Both the position numbers and the translations under genes were made by a program. The notes beneath the pieces are model-generated. The model saw only the letters and a program-made list of their open reading frames with translations. It made no database searches and had not been told where the DNA came from. Shown one piece after another: positions 38,739 to 47,063 of a stretch of 64,000 nt of DNA (the first letter of the stretch is position 1; every line of letters starts with the position of its first letter). Location of the stretch: NCBI GenBank assembly GCA_944392465.1, contig CALXWR010000001.1:36604-100603 (forward strand), given 5' to 3'. This DNA comes from an uncultured Clostridia bacterium (GTDB lineage: Bacteria; Bacillota; Clostridia; TANB77; CAG-508).

Positions 38739-39338
38739 TTATAATTCTCTTCTTCCTTCTAATGCTTTAGATAATGTTACTTCATCTGTGTATTCTAAAT
38801 CTCCTCCTACAGGTACTCCATGTGCTATTCTTGTAACTTTAATTCCAAGAGGTTTTATTAGTTTTGATATATACATAGCTGTCGCTTCTCCTTCCACTCT
38901 TGGATTTGTGGCTAAAATTACTTCTTTCACTTCTCCTGTCATAAGCCTTGATAATAGCTCTTTTATTTTTATATCATCTGGACCTACTCCATTCATTGGA
39001 GATATACTACCATGTAAAACATGATATAAACCTTTAAATTCATGTGTTCTTTCCATTGCAACAACATCTTTTACATCTTCTACAACACATATTACAGAAT
39101 TATCTCTTCTAGGATTAGCACAAATTTCACACGGATCTGTATCTGATATATTAAAACATTTAGAACAATATTTTAAATTTTGTTTAGCATTTTGTATGGC
39201 TGAAATAAATTCATCTGTCTCTTCTTTACTTGCATTTAAAATATAGAATGCAAGTCTTGCTGCAGTCTTATTTCCTATACTTGGCAGTTTTTCAAATGCT
39301 TCTATTAATTTTTCTATCGATGGTGAATAATATGACAT
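38739..39338 (-). CDS. recR: Recombination protein RecR
   Basis: RecFOR pathway mediator that loads RecA onto gapped DNA. The 199-residue protein has an N-terminal helix-hairpin-helix ([20 protein letters not shown]), a zinc site CSKC...CEIC (about 57-72), a Toprim domain ([20 protein letters not shown]) and the C-terminal Walker B-like segment. Standard length. It is 12 bases after ybaB in the dnaX-ybaB-recR cluster. Confidence 0.97.
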   Translation of the reverse strand: MSYYSPSIEKLIEAFEKLPSIGNKTAARLAFYILNASKEETDEFISAIQNAKQNLKYCSKCFNISDTDPCEICANPRRDNSVICVVEDVKDVVAMERTHEFKGLYHVLHGSISPMNGVGPDDIKIKELLSRLMTGEVKEVILATNPRVEGEATAMYISKLIKPLGIKVTRIAHGVPVGGDLEYTDEVTLSKALEGRREL

Positions 39339-39350
39339 ATTTTTTCACCC

Positions 39351-39692
39351 TTACATTAAGCCTGGTATATTGTATTTACCAAGTGCTTGAGCTTGTTCAC
39401 TATCAACTTTTCTTAAAGCTTCATTTACAGATGTTAAAATTAAATCTTGTAACATTTCTACATCATCAGGGTCAACAACTTCTTGTTTTATTTTTATTTC
39501 TTTTATTTCTTTGTTACCTGATACTTTTACATAAACCGCTCCTCCGCCTGCTGTTGCTTCAAATTCTTTTGAAGCTAATTCTTCTTGTGATTTTTCCATA
39601 TCAGACTGCATTTTTTTTGCTTCCTTCATTAATTGATTGATGTTCATTCCACCAAATCCTCCCATTCCTGGGAATCCTCCTCTTTTTGCCAT
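39351..39692 (-). CDS. YbaB/EbfC family nucleoid-associated protein
   Basis: The 113-residue DNA-binding dimer has a glycine-rich start ([25 protein letters not shown]), the central beta-sheet [21 protein letters not shown] and C-terminal helices. YbaB proteins bind DNA with weak sequence specificity. Its position between dnaX and recR is conserved through bacteria. Confidence 0.95.
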   Translation of the reverse strand: MAKRGGFPGMGGFGGMNINQLMKEAKKMQSDMEKSQEELASKEFEATAGGGAVYVKVSGNKEIKEIKIKQEVVDPDDVEMLQDLILTSVNEALRKVDSEQAQALGKYNIPGLM

Positions 39693-39713
39693 AATACATT
39701 TCTCCTTTTCTTT

Positions 39714-41297
39714 TTAATCTATAATATTTAATGGTATATCTAAATCATTTGCCATGCTCTCAATTGATGTCATTTTGCTTTTTTTATCACTCTTTGGAAG
39801 TGAATCCACACTATCTATTATTCTTACTTTCATGTCTTTTCCGTATTCAATTGAAATCACTCTTGAAAGTTCATTTATGTTCTCCGGTTTTTTCAAAATT
39901 GTTTTTCCAAAAGAAGTTATTCCATCTGGAAAACTTATTCCTACTGTCATATCGTTTAATTCTATAGCTTTTGCTTTAATTAAATTAGAGTATATCATAA
40001 TCTTTCCTGATGTTCTTAACTCTTCTAATATATTTTTCCAACCTCCAACTTCTTTAAATCCAGAAATTGCTTTTGATATATTATTAGTTTCATTTTTTGT
40101 ACTTGAATTATTTCCTTCTGTAGATTTAATATTAGACTCTGGCTGTTTTGTGAATTTATCCATAGCTTTGGCTTCTTTTTCTTTCGATTTATCCACAGTT
40201 TCCACATGTGTTTCTATTATATTTTCACTACATAGTTTAATAATCTCTACCTGAAAAAGTATACTTTTTTGTGTAGACCATTTCATGTCATTTTCTAACT
40301 TAGATAAATCTGTTATTATATATAACAATCTTTCTTTTGAGACTTCATCAGCTAAAACTTTTATATCAGTTAATTCAGATTCACTATATATTTCTAATTC
40401 TCCTGTTACCTTGTATACCAAAATATCCTTTACATATTTTATTATTTCCCATAGTAAATTATTTAAATCTTTTCCAGCATTTAATACTGTATCAACTGCT
40501 TTTATTGCATCTTCTACATTGTACTCTATAAATGATTTTACTATAGCATTTATATATGTAAGTTTTGGAATACCTACTAAATCTTTTATTCTATCTTCAT
40601 CTATATTTGTGTTTCCATCTTGCAAGCATCTTTCTAAAATGCTTAAGGCATCTCTCATTGCACCTTCTGATAATGTTGCAATTAGTTTTAGTGCATTATC
40701 GCTAATTTCTATATTGCTTTCATTTACTACATATTTTAATCTTTTTATAATACTGTCATTAGATAATTTTTTAAAATCAAATCTTTGACATCTCGAAAGT
40801 ATTGTTGCGGGTAATTTTTGTGGTTCTGTTGTTGCCAAAATAAACTTTACGTGTTCTGGCGGTTCTTCCAATGTTTTTAATAATGCATTAAATGCTCCAG
40901 TAGATAACATGTGAACCTCATCTATAATATATACTCTATATTTCGCAAGAGTAGGTAAAAAATTAACCTCTTCTCTTATTGAACGAATATCTTCCACACT
41001 ATTATTTGATGCAGCATCCATTTCAACAATATCTGTAAGCGAACCTGAAAGTGCTGCTTTACAAATTTCACATTCATTACATGGTTCCCCATCTTGTGGA
41101 TTTAAACAGTTTACTGCTCTTGCCAGTACCTTTGCCGCAGAGGTTTTTCCTGTTCCTCTTCCACCATTAAACAAATATGCATGTCCAACTCTTCCTGCTA
41201 TAATCTGATTTCTTAATGTTTTTGTAATATGTTCTTGCCCAACTATTTCTTCAAATTTTAAAGGTCTAAACCTTCTGTATAAAGCTGTATATGACAA
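39714..41297 (-). CDS. dnaX: DNA polymerase III subunits gamma and tau
   Basis: Clamp-loader ATPase and replisome organiser. The 527-residue protein has Walker A FNGGRGTGKTSAAK (about 43-56), a four-cysteine zinc site (CLNPQDGEPCNECEIC), Walker B VYIIDEVHMLS, sensor LATTEPQKLPATILSRCQ and a C-terminal tau region. The start is TTG at 41297 after GAGGGTGAT. It lies just behind the SRP RNA gene, as in Bacillus. I saw no obvious slippery A-run for a gamma form. Confidence 0.96.
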   Translation of the reverse strand: MSYTALYRRFRPLKFEEIVGQEHITKTLRNQIIAGRVGHAYLFNGGRGTGKTSAAKVLARAVNCLNPQDGEPCNECEICKAALSGSLTDIVEMDAASNNSVEDIRSIREEVNFLPTLAKYRVYIIDEVHMLSTGAFNALLKTLEEPPEHVKFILATTEPQKLPATILSRCQRFDFKKLSNDSIIKRLKYVVNESNIEISDNALKLIATLSEGAMRDALSILERCLQDGNTNIDEDRIKDLVGIPKLTYINAIVKSFIEYNVEDAIKAVDTVLNAGKDLNNLLWEIIKYVKDILVYKVTGELEIYSESELTDIKVLADEVSKERLLYIITDLSKLENDMKWSTQKSILFQVEIIKLCSENIIETHVETVDKSKEKEAKAMDKFTKQPESNIKSTEGNNSSTKNETNNISKAISGFKEVGGWKNILEELRTSGKIMIYSNLIKAKAIELNDMTVGISFPDGITSFGKTILKKPENINELSRVISIEYGKDMKVRIIDSVDSLPKSDKKSKMTSIESMANDLDIPLNIID

Positions 41298-41332
41298 TCT
41301 ATATCACCCTCTATCTTTAAAAAATGGTGTGA

Positions 41333-41452
41333 GCTATTTAACTACTCTATGGAAGTTCCCACACAAGAATTACTGTTTATTGCTGCTTCCTCCCGGACCT
41401 GACAAGGTTCGCAGATTCTTGTTGGTCCCCTCCATACAATAGTTAAATTTCT
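41333..41452 (-). ncRNA. ffs: Bacterial signal recognition particle RNA (small, 4.5S-like)
   Basis: The RNA contains the SRP domain IV signature: GGTCAGGTCCGGGAGGAAGC followed by AGCA, with the symmetric and asymmetric loops that bind Ffh. The ends pair over a long helix (ATTTAACTA..GTATGGA near 41448 with TCCATAGAGTAGTTAAAT at 41336). Length is about 113-120 bases, lacking an Alu domain. It lies about 40 bases upstream of dnaX, its usual Firmicute location. Confidence 0.92.
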
Positions 41453-41511
41453 CATACCATTTGTATTATATACTTTTTTTGTGTATTTATCAAGCTGTTA
41501 ATTAATATTTT

Positions 41512-42273
41512 CTAAAGTCTTTCTCTTTTAAAAATAATGTCACTCATATCTGTTTTTTCTAAACTGCAAGTTCCTTCTTCAGTTATGTCTCCGCAAGGCA
41601 TTTGCATAGATATATTTGCTCTATATTTACAATTTTCTACAGTTATTACTAAATCAAAGCTTACACTAAACTTTGCCTCATCATTAGTAACTTTTAGTTT
41701 TTTTAAAAGAGTTCCATCATGAGTTATTTCTTTGTCTTTGTTAGATGTATATTTTCCAATACCAACATTACTAAATCTAATTAATGAACTACCACCATTT
41801 CTACCAATTTCTAATGTTTGTGGATTACTTTCAGTAGCTCCCTTATATTCTAATTTTTCTTCTACTAAATAGTCTTCTGAATTTTCAAAAACTCTTCCTT
41901 TTGTACTATTTGGCATATATACTTTTATTTCTCCTTTTTGAGGAGCTTGTGTTATATTAATATTTTCTATAACAACACTTTTTATTGTTTTTTCATCACC
42001 ATGATAATTTTCATTTTTATCTATATATAAATACATATCATTATTTTGTTCTACATCAAAACTCCATCTTTTGCTACTTTTTTCTTCATCTTTCTTGTTT
42101 TCATTTCCTTCTGCTGTACTTATTAAAATGATTTTGCTCAAATTAAATGGTAAGTTTTTATCTCCTTCCACCTCATATCTTATCATTATAGTTGCAACTA
42201 AAATAATAATTATAGCAAAAGCAACTATAGCAACACATAATTTAATTATTTGTTTTTTTCGCTCTTTTTCCAT
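41512..42273 (-). CDS. Unknown membrane-anchored protein
   Basis: I do not recognise this 253-residue protein. It has a short basic N-terminus, one membrane helix (about 9-28) and a 220-residue extracytoplasmic, beta-rich region (SVVIENINITQAPQKGEIKVYMPNS, AKFSVSFDLVITVENCKYRANISM) with cysteines at about positions 218, 227 and 237. It ends MSDIIFKRERL. It stands alone between the SRP RNA and tRNA-Ser. Similar single-pass proteins with no assigned function are common in uncultured Clostridia. Confidence 0.6.
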   Translation of the reverse strand: MEKERKKQIIKLCVAIVAFAIIIILVATIMIRYEVEGDKNLPFNLSKIILISTAEGNENKKDEEKSSKRWSFDVEQNNDMYLYIDKNENYHGDEKTIKSVVIENINITQAPQKGEIKVYMPNSTKGRVFENSEDYLVEEKLEYKGATESNPQTLEIGRNGGSSLIRFSNVGIGKYTSNKDKEITHDGTLLKKLKVTNDEAKFSVSFDLVITVENCKYRANISMQMPCGDITEEGTCSLEKTDMSDIIFKRERL

Positions 42274-42320
42274 ATATCCTCCTCTTTTTTAGGTCTATAT
42301 AAATTTATTTTTTCTTATTC

Positions 42321-42412
42321 TGGCGGAGTGAGTGGGATTCGAACCCACGTGGCATTATTCATACCTAACTGATTTCGAGTCAGTCTCGTTATGACCTCTT
42401 CGATATCACTCC
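42321..42412 (-). tRNA. tRNA-Ser (anticodon CGA)
   Basis: A 92-base class II tRNA with a long variable arm and encoded CCA. Anticodon loop CTCGAAA gives CGA, decoding UCG. Acceptor GGAGTGA/TCACTCC is perfect. Its first 7 bases (42406-42412) are also the last codons and stop of tadA. Confidence 0.95.
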
Positions 42413-42876
42413 ATGTTTTTTTTCATTTTTCTTAGTTCTATAAAGAATTTTTTTAATAAATCTTCACACTCATCTTTTAAGATACCTGTTTCTGCTTCTA
42501 CATTATGATTAAATTTAAAATCCTTAAATAAATTTAAAACAGAACCACATGCTCCTGTTTTTTCATCCATTGCTCCTATATATACTTTTTTTATTCTTGA
42601 TTGAATTATTGCTCCAGCACACATTGAACAAGGCTCTAATGTTACATACATTTCACAATCTTTCAATCTCCAATTATCTAGTTTTTTACTAGCCTTTTGT
42701 ATAGCAATAATCTCAGCATGTTTTGTTGTATCTTTCTTTTCTTCTTTTACATTATGCCCCCTTGCTATAACTCTTCCATTTTTTACAATAACCGCTCCTA
42801 CAGGAATTTCTAGTTTGTCATATGCTTTTTTTGCCTCCTTTAGAGCTTCTTTCATAAAATGCTCTTTTTCGTTCAT
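42406..42876 (-). CDS. tadA: tRNA-specific adenosine deaminase TadA
   Basis: Deaminates A34 of tRNA-Arg(ACG) to inosine, enabling one tRNA to read CGU, CGC and CGA but not CGG. The 156-residue protein has the zinc deaminase motif HAEIIAIQKA (catalytic His and Glu) and PCSMCAGAI (two Cys), with the usual tRNA-binding C-terminal helix. The stop TGA lies inside the 5' acceptor strand of tRNA-Ser(CGA), and tRNA-Arg(CCU) lies 44 bases upstream, so the gene is flanked by two tRNAs on the same strand. Confidence 0.95.
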   Translation of the reverse strand: MNEKEHFMKEALKEAKKAYDKLEIPVGAVIVKNGRVIARGHNVKEEKKDTTKHAEIIAIQKASKKLDNWRLKDCEMYVTLEPCSMCAGAIIQSRIKKVYIGAMDEKTGACGSVLNLFKDFKFNHNVEAETGILKDECEDLLKKFFIELRKMKKNME

Positions 42877-42919
42877 GTTTTCCGTTCCTTTTTTAATGTA
42901 CTATGCAGATATGTTTAAT

Positions 42920-42996
<77 letters not shown>

Positions 42997-43160
42997 GTAT
43001 TAAATTATATGCTTATATATTGTATATTATTTTAAAAAATTAATCAAGCCCTCTTAGATTGTTACTTGATATATTGTTACAAGATAATGGTTTTACTTTT
43101 TTGTATTACTAAAAAATAAAGTATGTTTATTTTTTAACATACTTTACTTTATTATAATTT

Positions 43161-45371
43161 TTATATACATTCTTTTCTTAATGTTTCTATAATATTTTGT
43201 TTATTTATTCTTGTGATTGAATATTTCATTATTGCTCCAATTATTATTAAAACTGCAAGTATTGAAATTAAAATTGCTGAAATAGGCCATATAAATTCTA
43301 AACCTGCAAAATTTATTTCAAACGCTTTATATAATATATATGACAAAATTAGTCCTATTGGTATCCCTATAATTAATGATTTTATACAATAAAATATTGT
43401 CTCAAGCCTAATCATCCTATTAAACTCTTTTTTAGTCATGCCTATACTTTTTAAGTTTGCAAATTCTGGCTTTCTTAATTCCATATTTGTTGTAACAATA
43501 TTAAAAATGTTAGTTACTCCTATCAAAGTGGTTATGACTATAAATAAGCTTAAGAATACAATAATAGTTATTATTTGTGCTTTTCTTTCTTTTTCCGCTT
43601 TGTCAATATTAACAATACCATCATAAATCCCATCAAACTTGTTTTGTATATATTCCATTGTTTCTTCTGCATTGTCTGTTACTATAGATAGCACAGATTC
43701 TACTCCAAAAACAGATTCTTCAACATTATTCCAATATTCATCACTAACTATTAAATACGATGTATTACTATTTACTAGATACATTGGCTTTTGATTTGCT
43801 ATTTTTGCAATTTCAATTTCATAACTTTTAATATCTTCATTATCGGAATTTATGCTATATGTTATGTAATCCCCTTCTTTAAAATTGTATACTCTATATA
43901 AAAGATATCTATCTTTTTGTCCTTCTTCTATTGTTCTTAACTTATAATCATATAATATTGCTTTATCTTTTACATCTTCATAGTTTAGACCTAATCTTTG
44001 AATATACCTTGAATACTCTTGTTCTCCTAAGGATACAATACTTATGTTCTCAGGTGATGGATAATCTGTTCCTTTTAAATTTGATTCTGCCGTAACATGT
44101 CCGTCATAGTTTAATAAGTTGGCATCTTTTATGCTCAATAAAGAATAGTTTATAATTTCGGAATCTTTAGCAATTTTACTTAATTCTTTATAATCTCCAT
44201 ATACTTGCACATCATAACTAATATCTCCATAAAGTATTTCGTTTATTTTATTTGTATAGTTTACAAATGACATCACAGTTATAAATGCTATAATGCTTAA
44301 AGTTATTGAAACAATTGTCGTTCCATACTTTCTTTTGCTTCTTTTTAAATTTTTATATGCTATATCTCCACTTATTCCAAATATCTTTTTAATAAATTTA
44401 GATGATTTTATAGTATTTTTATTTAATTTTATATCTTTATTTTCTCTTATTGCTTCAATTGGTTCTACTTTTGAAGCTTTTATCGCCGTTCCTATTGATG
44501 AAAAATATATCACAGCTATGCTAAATATTATTGCTATTAATATTGAAAGTAAATTCAAAGAAAAAACAAATTTCATTCCAAATAATTCTTCACTTAAGGA
44601 TTTTTGGATTATTGATAAGATTATGTATATTCCTAACGTTCCCAGTATTAAACCAATTGGAATAGCAATCAAACCAATTAAATATGCTTCATGAAGAATT
44701 TCTTTTTTTATTTGTTTCTTAGTAGCTCCAATTGATGTTAACATTCCAATTTCTCGTATTCTTTCTGACATTGATATATTAAAACTATTTTTTATGCAAT
44801 AAACTGAAATTATAACTATTACAATAATAATTATAAACGCTAAATAATAAGCCATTTCTTCTGTTGAATCCCTATATCCTCCACCTTCCAATTGTATAAG
44901 TACATTGTTAATATTCAATTCATATTTTTTTGTTTTGTCATCCAATAATTTATTTTCTGCTTTAACAATATTATTCATTGCTTTGTAATTATCCATATTT
45001 AAATCTAGTATCGTTCCAACAGTATCTAATCTTTTATCCAAATCTTTAAATTTTATATAAACATTATATTTAGTGTTGTAATCTTCTGAATTATCTTCAT
45101 AAGAATTATCCACACTAGTAACAAATATTTTATCCACATTTTCATTCTTAGCTATTTTCTCTATTTCGTCTCTTGGTATGCCTATAAACTCATAATGATA
45201 ATCACCTTCTACTTCCTTTTGATGTTCTACTCTTGATGTTTGAAAACTAGTAACTATAGTTGTAACACCTGTAATTAGTGCTGTAGCAAGTATTATTCCT
45301 ATTATTGTTACTATGGTTCGTTTTTTATTTAATTTTAAATTTTTCTTAGCTAGTCTATTAAGTATATTCAA
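43161..45371 (-). CDS. FtsX-like (MacB/BceB type) ABC transporter permease
   Basis: The 736-residue membrane protein has an N-terminal helix (about 17-38), two FtsX domains (about 175-300 and 610-725; IREIGMLTSIGATKKQIKKEI and PEFANLKSIGMTKKEFNRMI, the FtsX coupling sequences) and large extracytoplasmic parts. The start is TTG at 45371 behind AGGAGGTG. The ATPase is encoded 14 bases upstream. Proteins of this form export or sense peptides and antibiotics; no adjacent two-component system identifies the substrate. Confidence 0.9.
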   Translation of the reverse strand: MNILNRLAKKNLKLNKKRTIVTIIGIILATALITGVTTIVTSFQTSRVEHQKEVEGDYHYEFIGIPRDEIEKIAKNENVDKIFVTSVDNSYEDNSEDYNTKYNVYIKFKDLDKRLDTVGTILDLNMDNYKAMNNIVKAENKLLDDKTKKYELNINNVLIQLEGGGYRDSTEEMAYYLAFIIIIVIVIISVYCIKNSFNISMSERIREIGMLTSIGATKKQIKKEILHEAYLIGLIAIPIGLILGTLGIYIILSIIQKSLSEELFGMKFVFSLNLLSILIAIIFSIAVIYFSSIGTAIKASKVEPIEAIRENKDIKLNKNTIKSSKFIKKIFGISGDIAYKNLKRSKRKYGTTIVSITLSIIAFITVMSFVNYTNKINEILYGDISYDVQVYGDYKELSKIAKDSEIINYSLLSIKDANLLNYDGHVTAESNLKGTDYPSPENISIVSLGEQEYSRYIQRLGLNYEDVKDKAILYDYKLRTIEEGQKDRYLLYRVYNFKEGDYITYSINSDNEDIKSYEIEIAKIANQKPMYLVNSNTSYLIVSDEYWNNVEESVFGVESVLSIVTDNAEETMEYIQNKFDGIYDGIVNIDKAEKERKAQIITIIVFLSLFIVITTLIGVTNIFNIVTTNMELRKPEFANLKSIGMTKKEFNRMIRLETIFYCIKSLIIGIPIGLILSYILYKAFEINFAGLEFIWPISAILISILAVLIIIGAIMKYSITRINKQNIIETLRKECI

Positions 45372-45385
45372 TTTTCTTACACCTC

Positions 45386-46048
45386 CTAGACTATCTTTCC
45401 ATCTTCTATTTTTATAATTCTATCTGCTTCTTTAGCTATATCTAAATCATGAGTTATCATTATTATTGTTTGATTATATTTTTTATTTGCTTTTTTCAAC
45501 AAATTCACTATATCTTCACTAGATTTTGAATCTAAATTTCCAGTTGGTTCATCTGCCAAAACAATTGCAGGATTATTTATTAATGCTCTTCCAATTGCTA
45601 CTCTTTGCTGTTGTCCTCCTGAAAGTTCATTTGGCAAGTATAACTTTCTATTTTCTAAACTAAGTGTTCTTAACAACTCATTCAATTTTGTTTTATCCAC
45701 ATTTTTTCCATCTAATTCACAAGGAAGTGTTATATTTTCCACAACATTCAATATGGGCAACAAATTATAGAATTGATAAATTATTCCTATATTTCTTCTT
45801 CTAAATATTGCTAATTCATCATTATCTAATGCATATATATCTTTTCCTTCTATGTAAACTTTTCCACTTGTAGGTTTATCTACTCCACCAATTAAGTGTA
45901 ACAATGTAGACTTTCCACTTCCTGAACTTCCTACTATTGCAATAAAATCACCTTTATTAATTGAAAAAGAAACGTTATCCACAGCTATAACCTTATTTTC
46001 ATCTTTGCCATATATTTTAGTCAAATTCTCTACTTTTAAAATTTCCAT
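45386..46048 (-). CDS. ABC transporter ATP-binding protein (LolD/MacB type)
   Basis: The 220-residue ATPase has Walker A GSSGSGKSTLLHL (about 39-51), Q-loop YQFYNLLP, signature LSGGQQQRVAIGRAL, Walker B VLADEPTGNLDS and the His switch THD. It pairs with the FtsX-like permease that follows. The coding sequence contains two DnaA-box 9-mers (45693, 45975). Confidence 0.95.
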   Translation of the reverse strand: MEILKVENLTKIYGKDENKVIAVDNVSFSINKGDFIAIVGSSGSGKSTLLHLIGGVDKPTSGKVYIEGKDIYALDNDELAIFRRRNIGIIYQFYNLLPILNVVENITLPCELDGKNVDKTKLNELLRTLSLENRKLYLPNELSGGQQQRVAIGRALINNPAIVLADEPTGNLDSKSSEDIVNLLKKANKKYNQTIIMITHDLDIAKEADRIIKIEDGKIV

Positions 46049-46248
46049 AATAACCTCTATTTTTATTAATAATTATTGCAAATATTATATATCATTTACA
46101 TTATTTTTTACAATTAAATCAAATCATTTTTTATGTGTTTTTTTAACTAGTTTCCAATAATATAATTATATAAACTCTTTTTGTTGCTTGACATAAATGT
46201 TATAATATGTTTTGTACTAATAACCAAAAATTATTATAGGAGTAAATT

Positions 46249-46965
46249 ATGCAGAAAATACTTGGATATTTAAGAAAAGCTATAGAACATTATAATATGA
46301 TTCAAGATGGAGATAAAATTGCTGTGGCTTTATCAGGTGGAAAAGATTCATTAACATTGCTTATGGGGTTAAAAGCACTACAAAGGTTTTATCCACATCA
46401 CTTTGATTTAGTTGCTATAAGCGTTAACCCAGGTTTTGAATTTTTTGATACACATTTTCTAGAAGAAACTTGCAAAAATATTGGTGTTGAATTTATAGAA
46501 GCCAAAAGCAATATAAAAGAAATAGTATTTGATATTAGAAAAGAAAAAAATCCTTGCTCTTTATGTGCAAATTTACGTAGAGGTATTTTAAATTCAACTG
46601 CTATAGAGCATGGTTGCAATAAATTAGCTTTAGGTCATAATGAAGATGATGTGCTAGAGACTTTCTTTTTGAACATGTTATATGCCGGCAACTTATCCAC
46701 ATTTGCTCCAATTAGCTATATGGATAGGTCACAAATAACTCTAATTAGACCTTTAGTATATGCATCTGAAAAAGAAATTAAAAAGTTTATAAAAAGAAAT
46801 AATATTACTGTAATGAACAAAAACTGCCCTATGGATGGAGTATCTAAAAGAGAAGCTATGAAAGGTTTACTATATAAATTTACTGTTGAAATTCCTAATG
46901 TTAGAGCTAATTTGATTGGTGCTATTAAAAGGGCCAACATCAATGGTTGGAAGGATATTAAATAA
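46249..46965 (+). CDS. TtcA-like tRNA thiolation ATPase
   Basis: PP-loop ATPase of the TtcA/TtuA group, which thiolates tRNA bases. The 238-residue protein has the PP-loop ALSGGKDSLTLL (about 28-39), the CxxC pair CSLCANLRRG (about 103-112) and a C-terminal cysteine (NKNCPMDGVSKREAM), the three-cysteine iron-sulfur pattern of TtcA. Start ATG follows AGGAG. It is monocistronic and contains two DnaA-box 9-mers (46389, 46693). Confidence 0.9.
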   Translation: MQKILGYLRKAIEHYNMIQDGDKIAVALSGGKDSLTLLMGLKALQRFYPHHFDLVAISVNPGFEFFDTHFLEETCKNIGVEFIEAKSNIKEIVFDIRKEKNPCSLCANLRRGILNSTAIEHGCNKLALGHNEDDVLETFFLNMLYAGNLSTFAPISYMDRSQITLIRPLVYASEKEIKKFIKRNNITVMNKNCPMDGVSKREAMKGLLYKFTVEIPNVRANLIGAIKRANINGWKDIK

Positions 46966-46982
46966 TTAATTACATATATTTT

Positions 46983-47026
46983 AAAAGATGTGGATAAATT
47001 TAAAAAACTTATCCACATCTTTTTTC
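46983..47026. terminator. Bidirectional terminator with paired DnaA-box sequences
   Basis: AAAAGATGTGGATAA / TTATCCACATCTTTT with a 13-base spacer between the two 9-mers. The two stem arms are themselves TGTGGATAA and TTATCCACA. It separates the convergent ttcA-like and phosphoglucomutase genes. Confidence 0.9.
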
Positions 47027-47063
47027 TTGGCTTTTATAACTATTGTTTTTTATTGTTATTCAA

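Noticed and set aside
39714..41297. Programmed frameshift in dnaX making a gamma form
   Set aside because: No A-run slippery heptamer followed by a stem-loop was visible in the gene, and the full tau frame is open.
46194..46220. Promoter of the ttcA-like gene from TTGACA at 46188
   Set aside because: The nearest TATAAT is only 7 bases downstream, too close for a sigma-A promoter, and no alternative at 16-18 bases is convincing.
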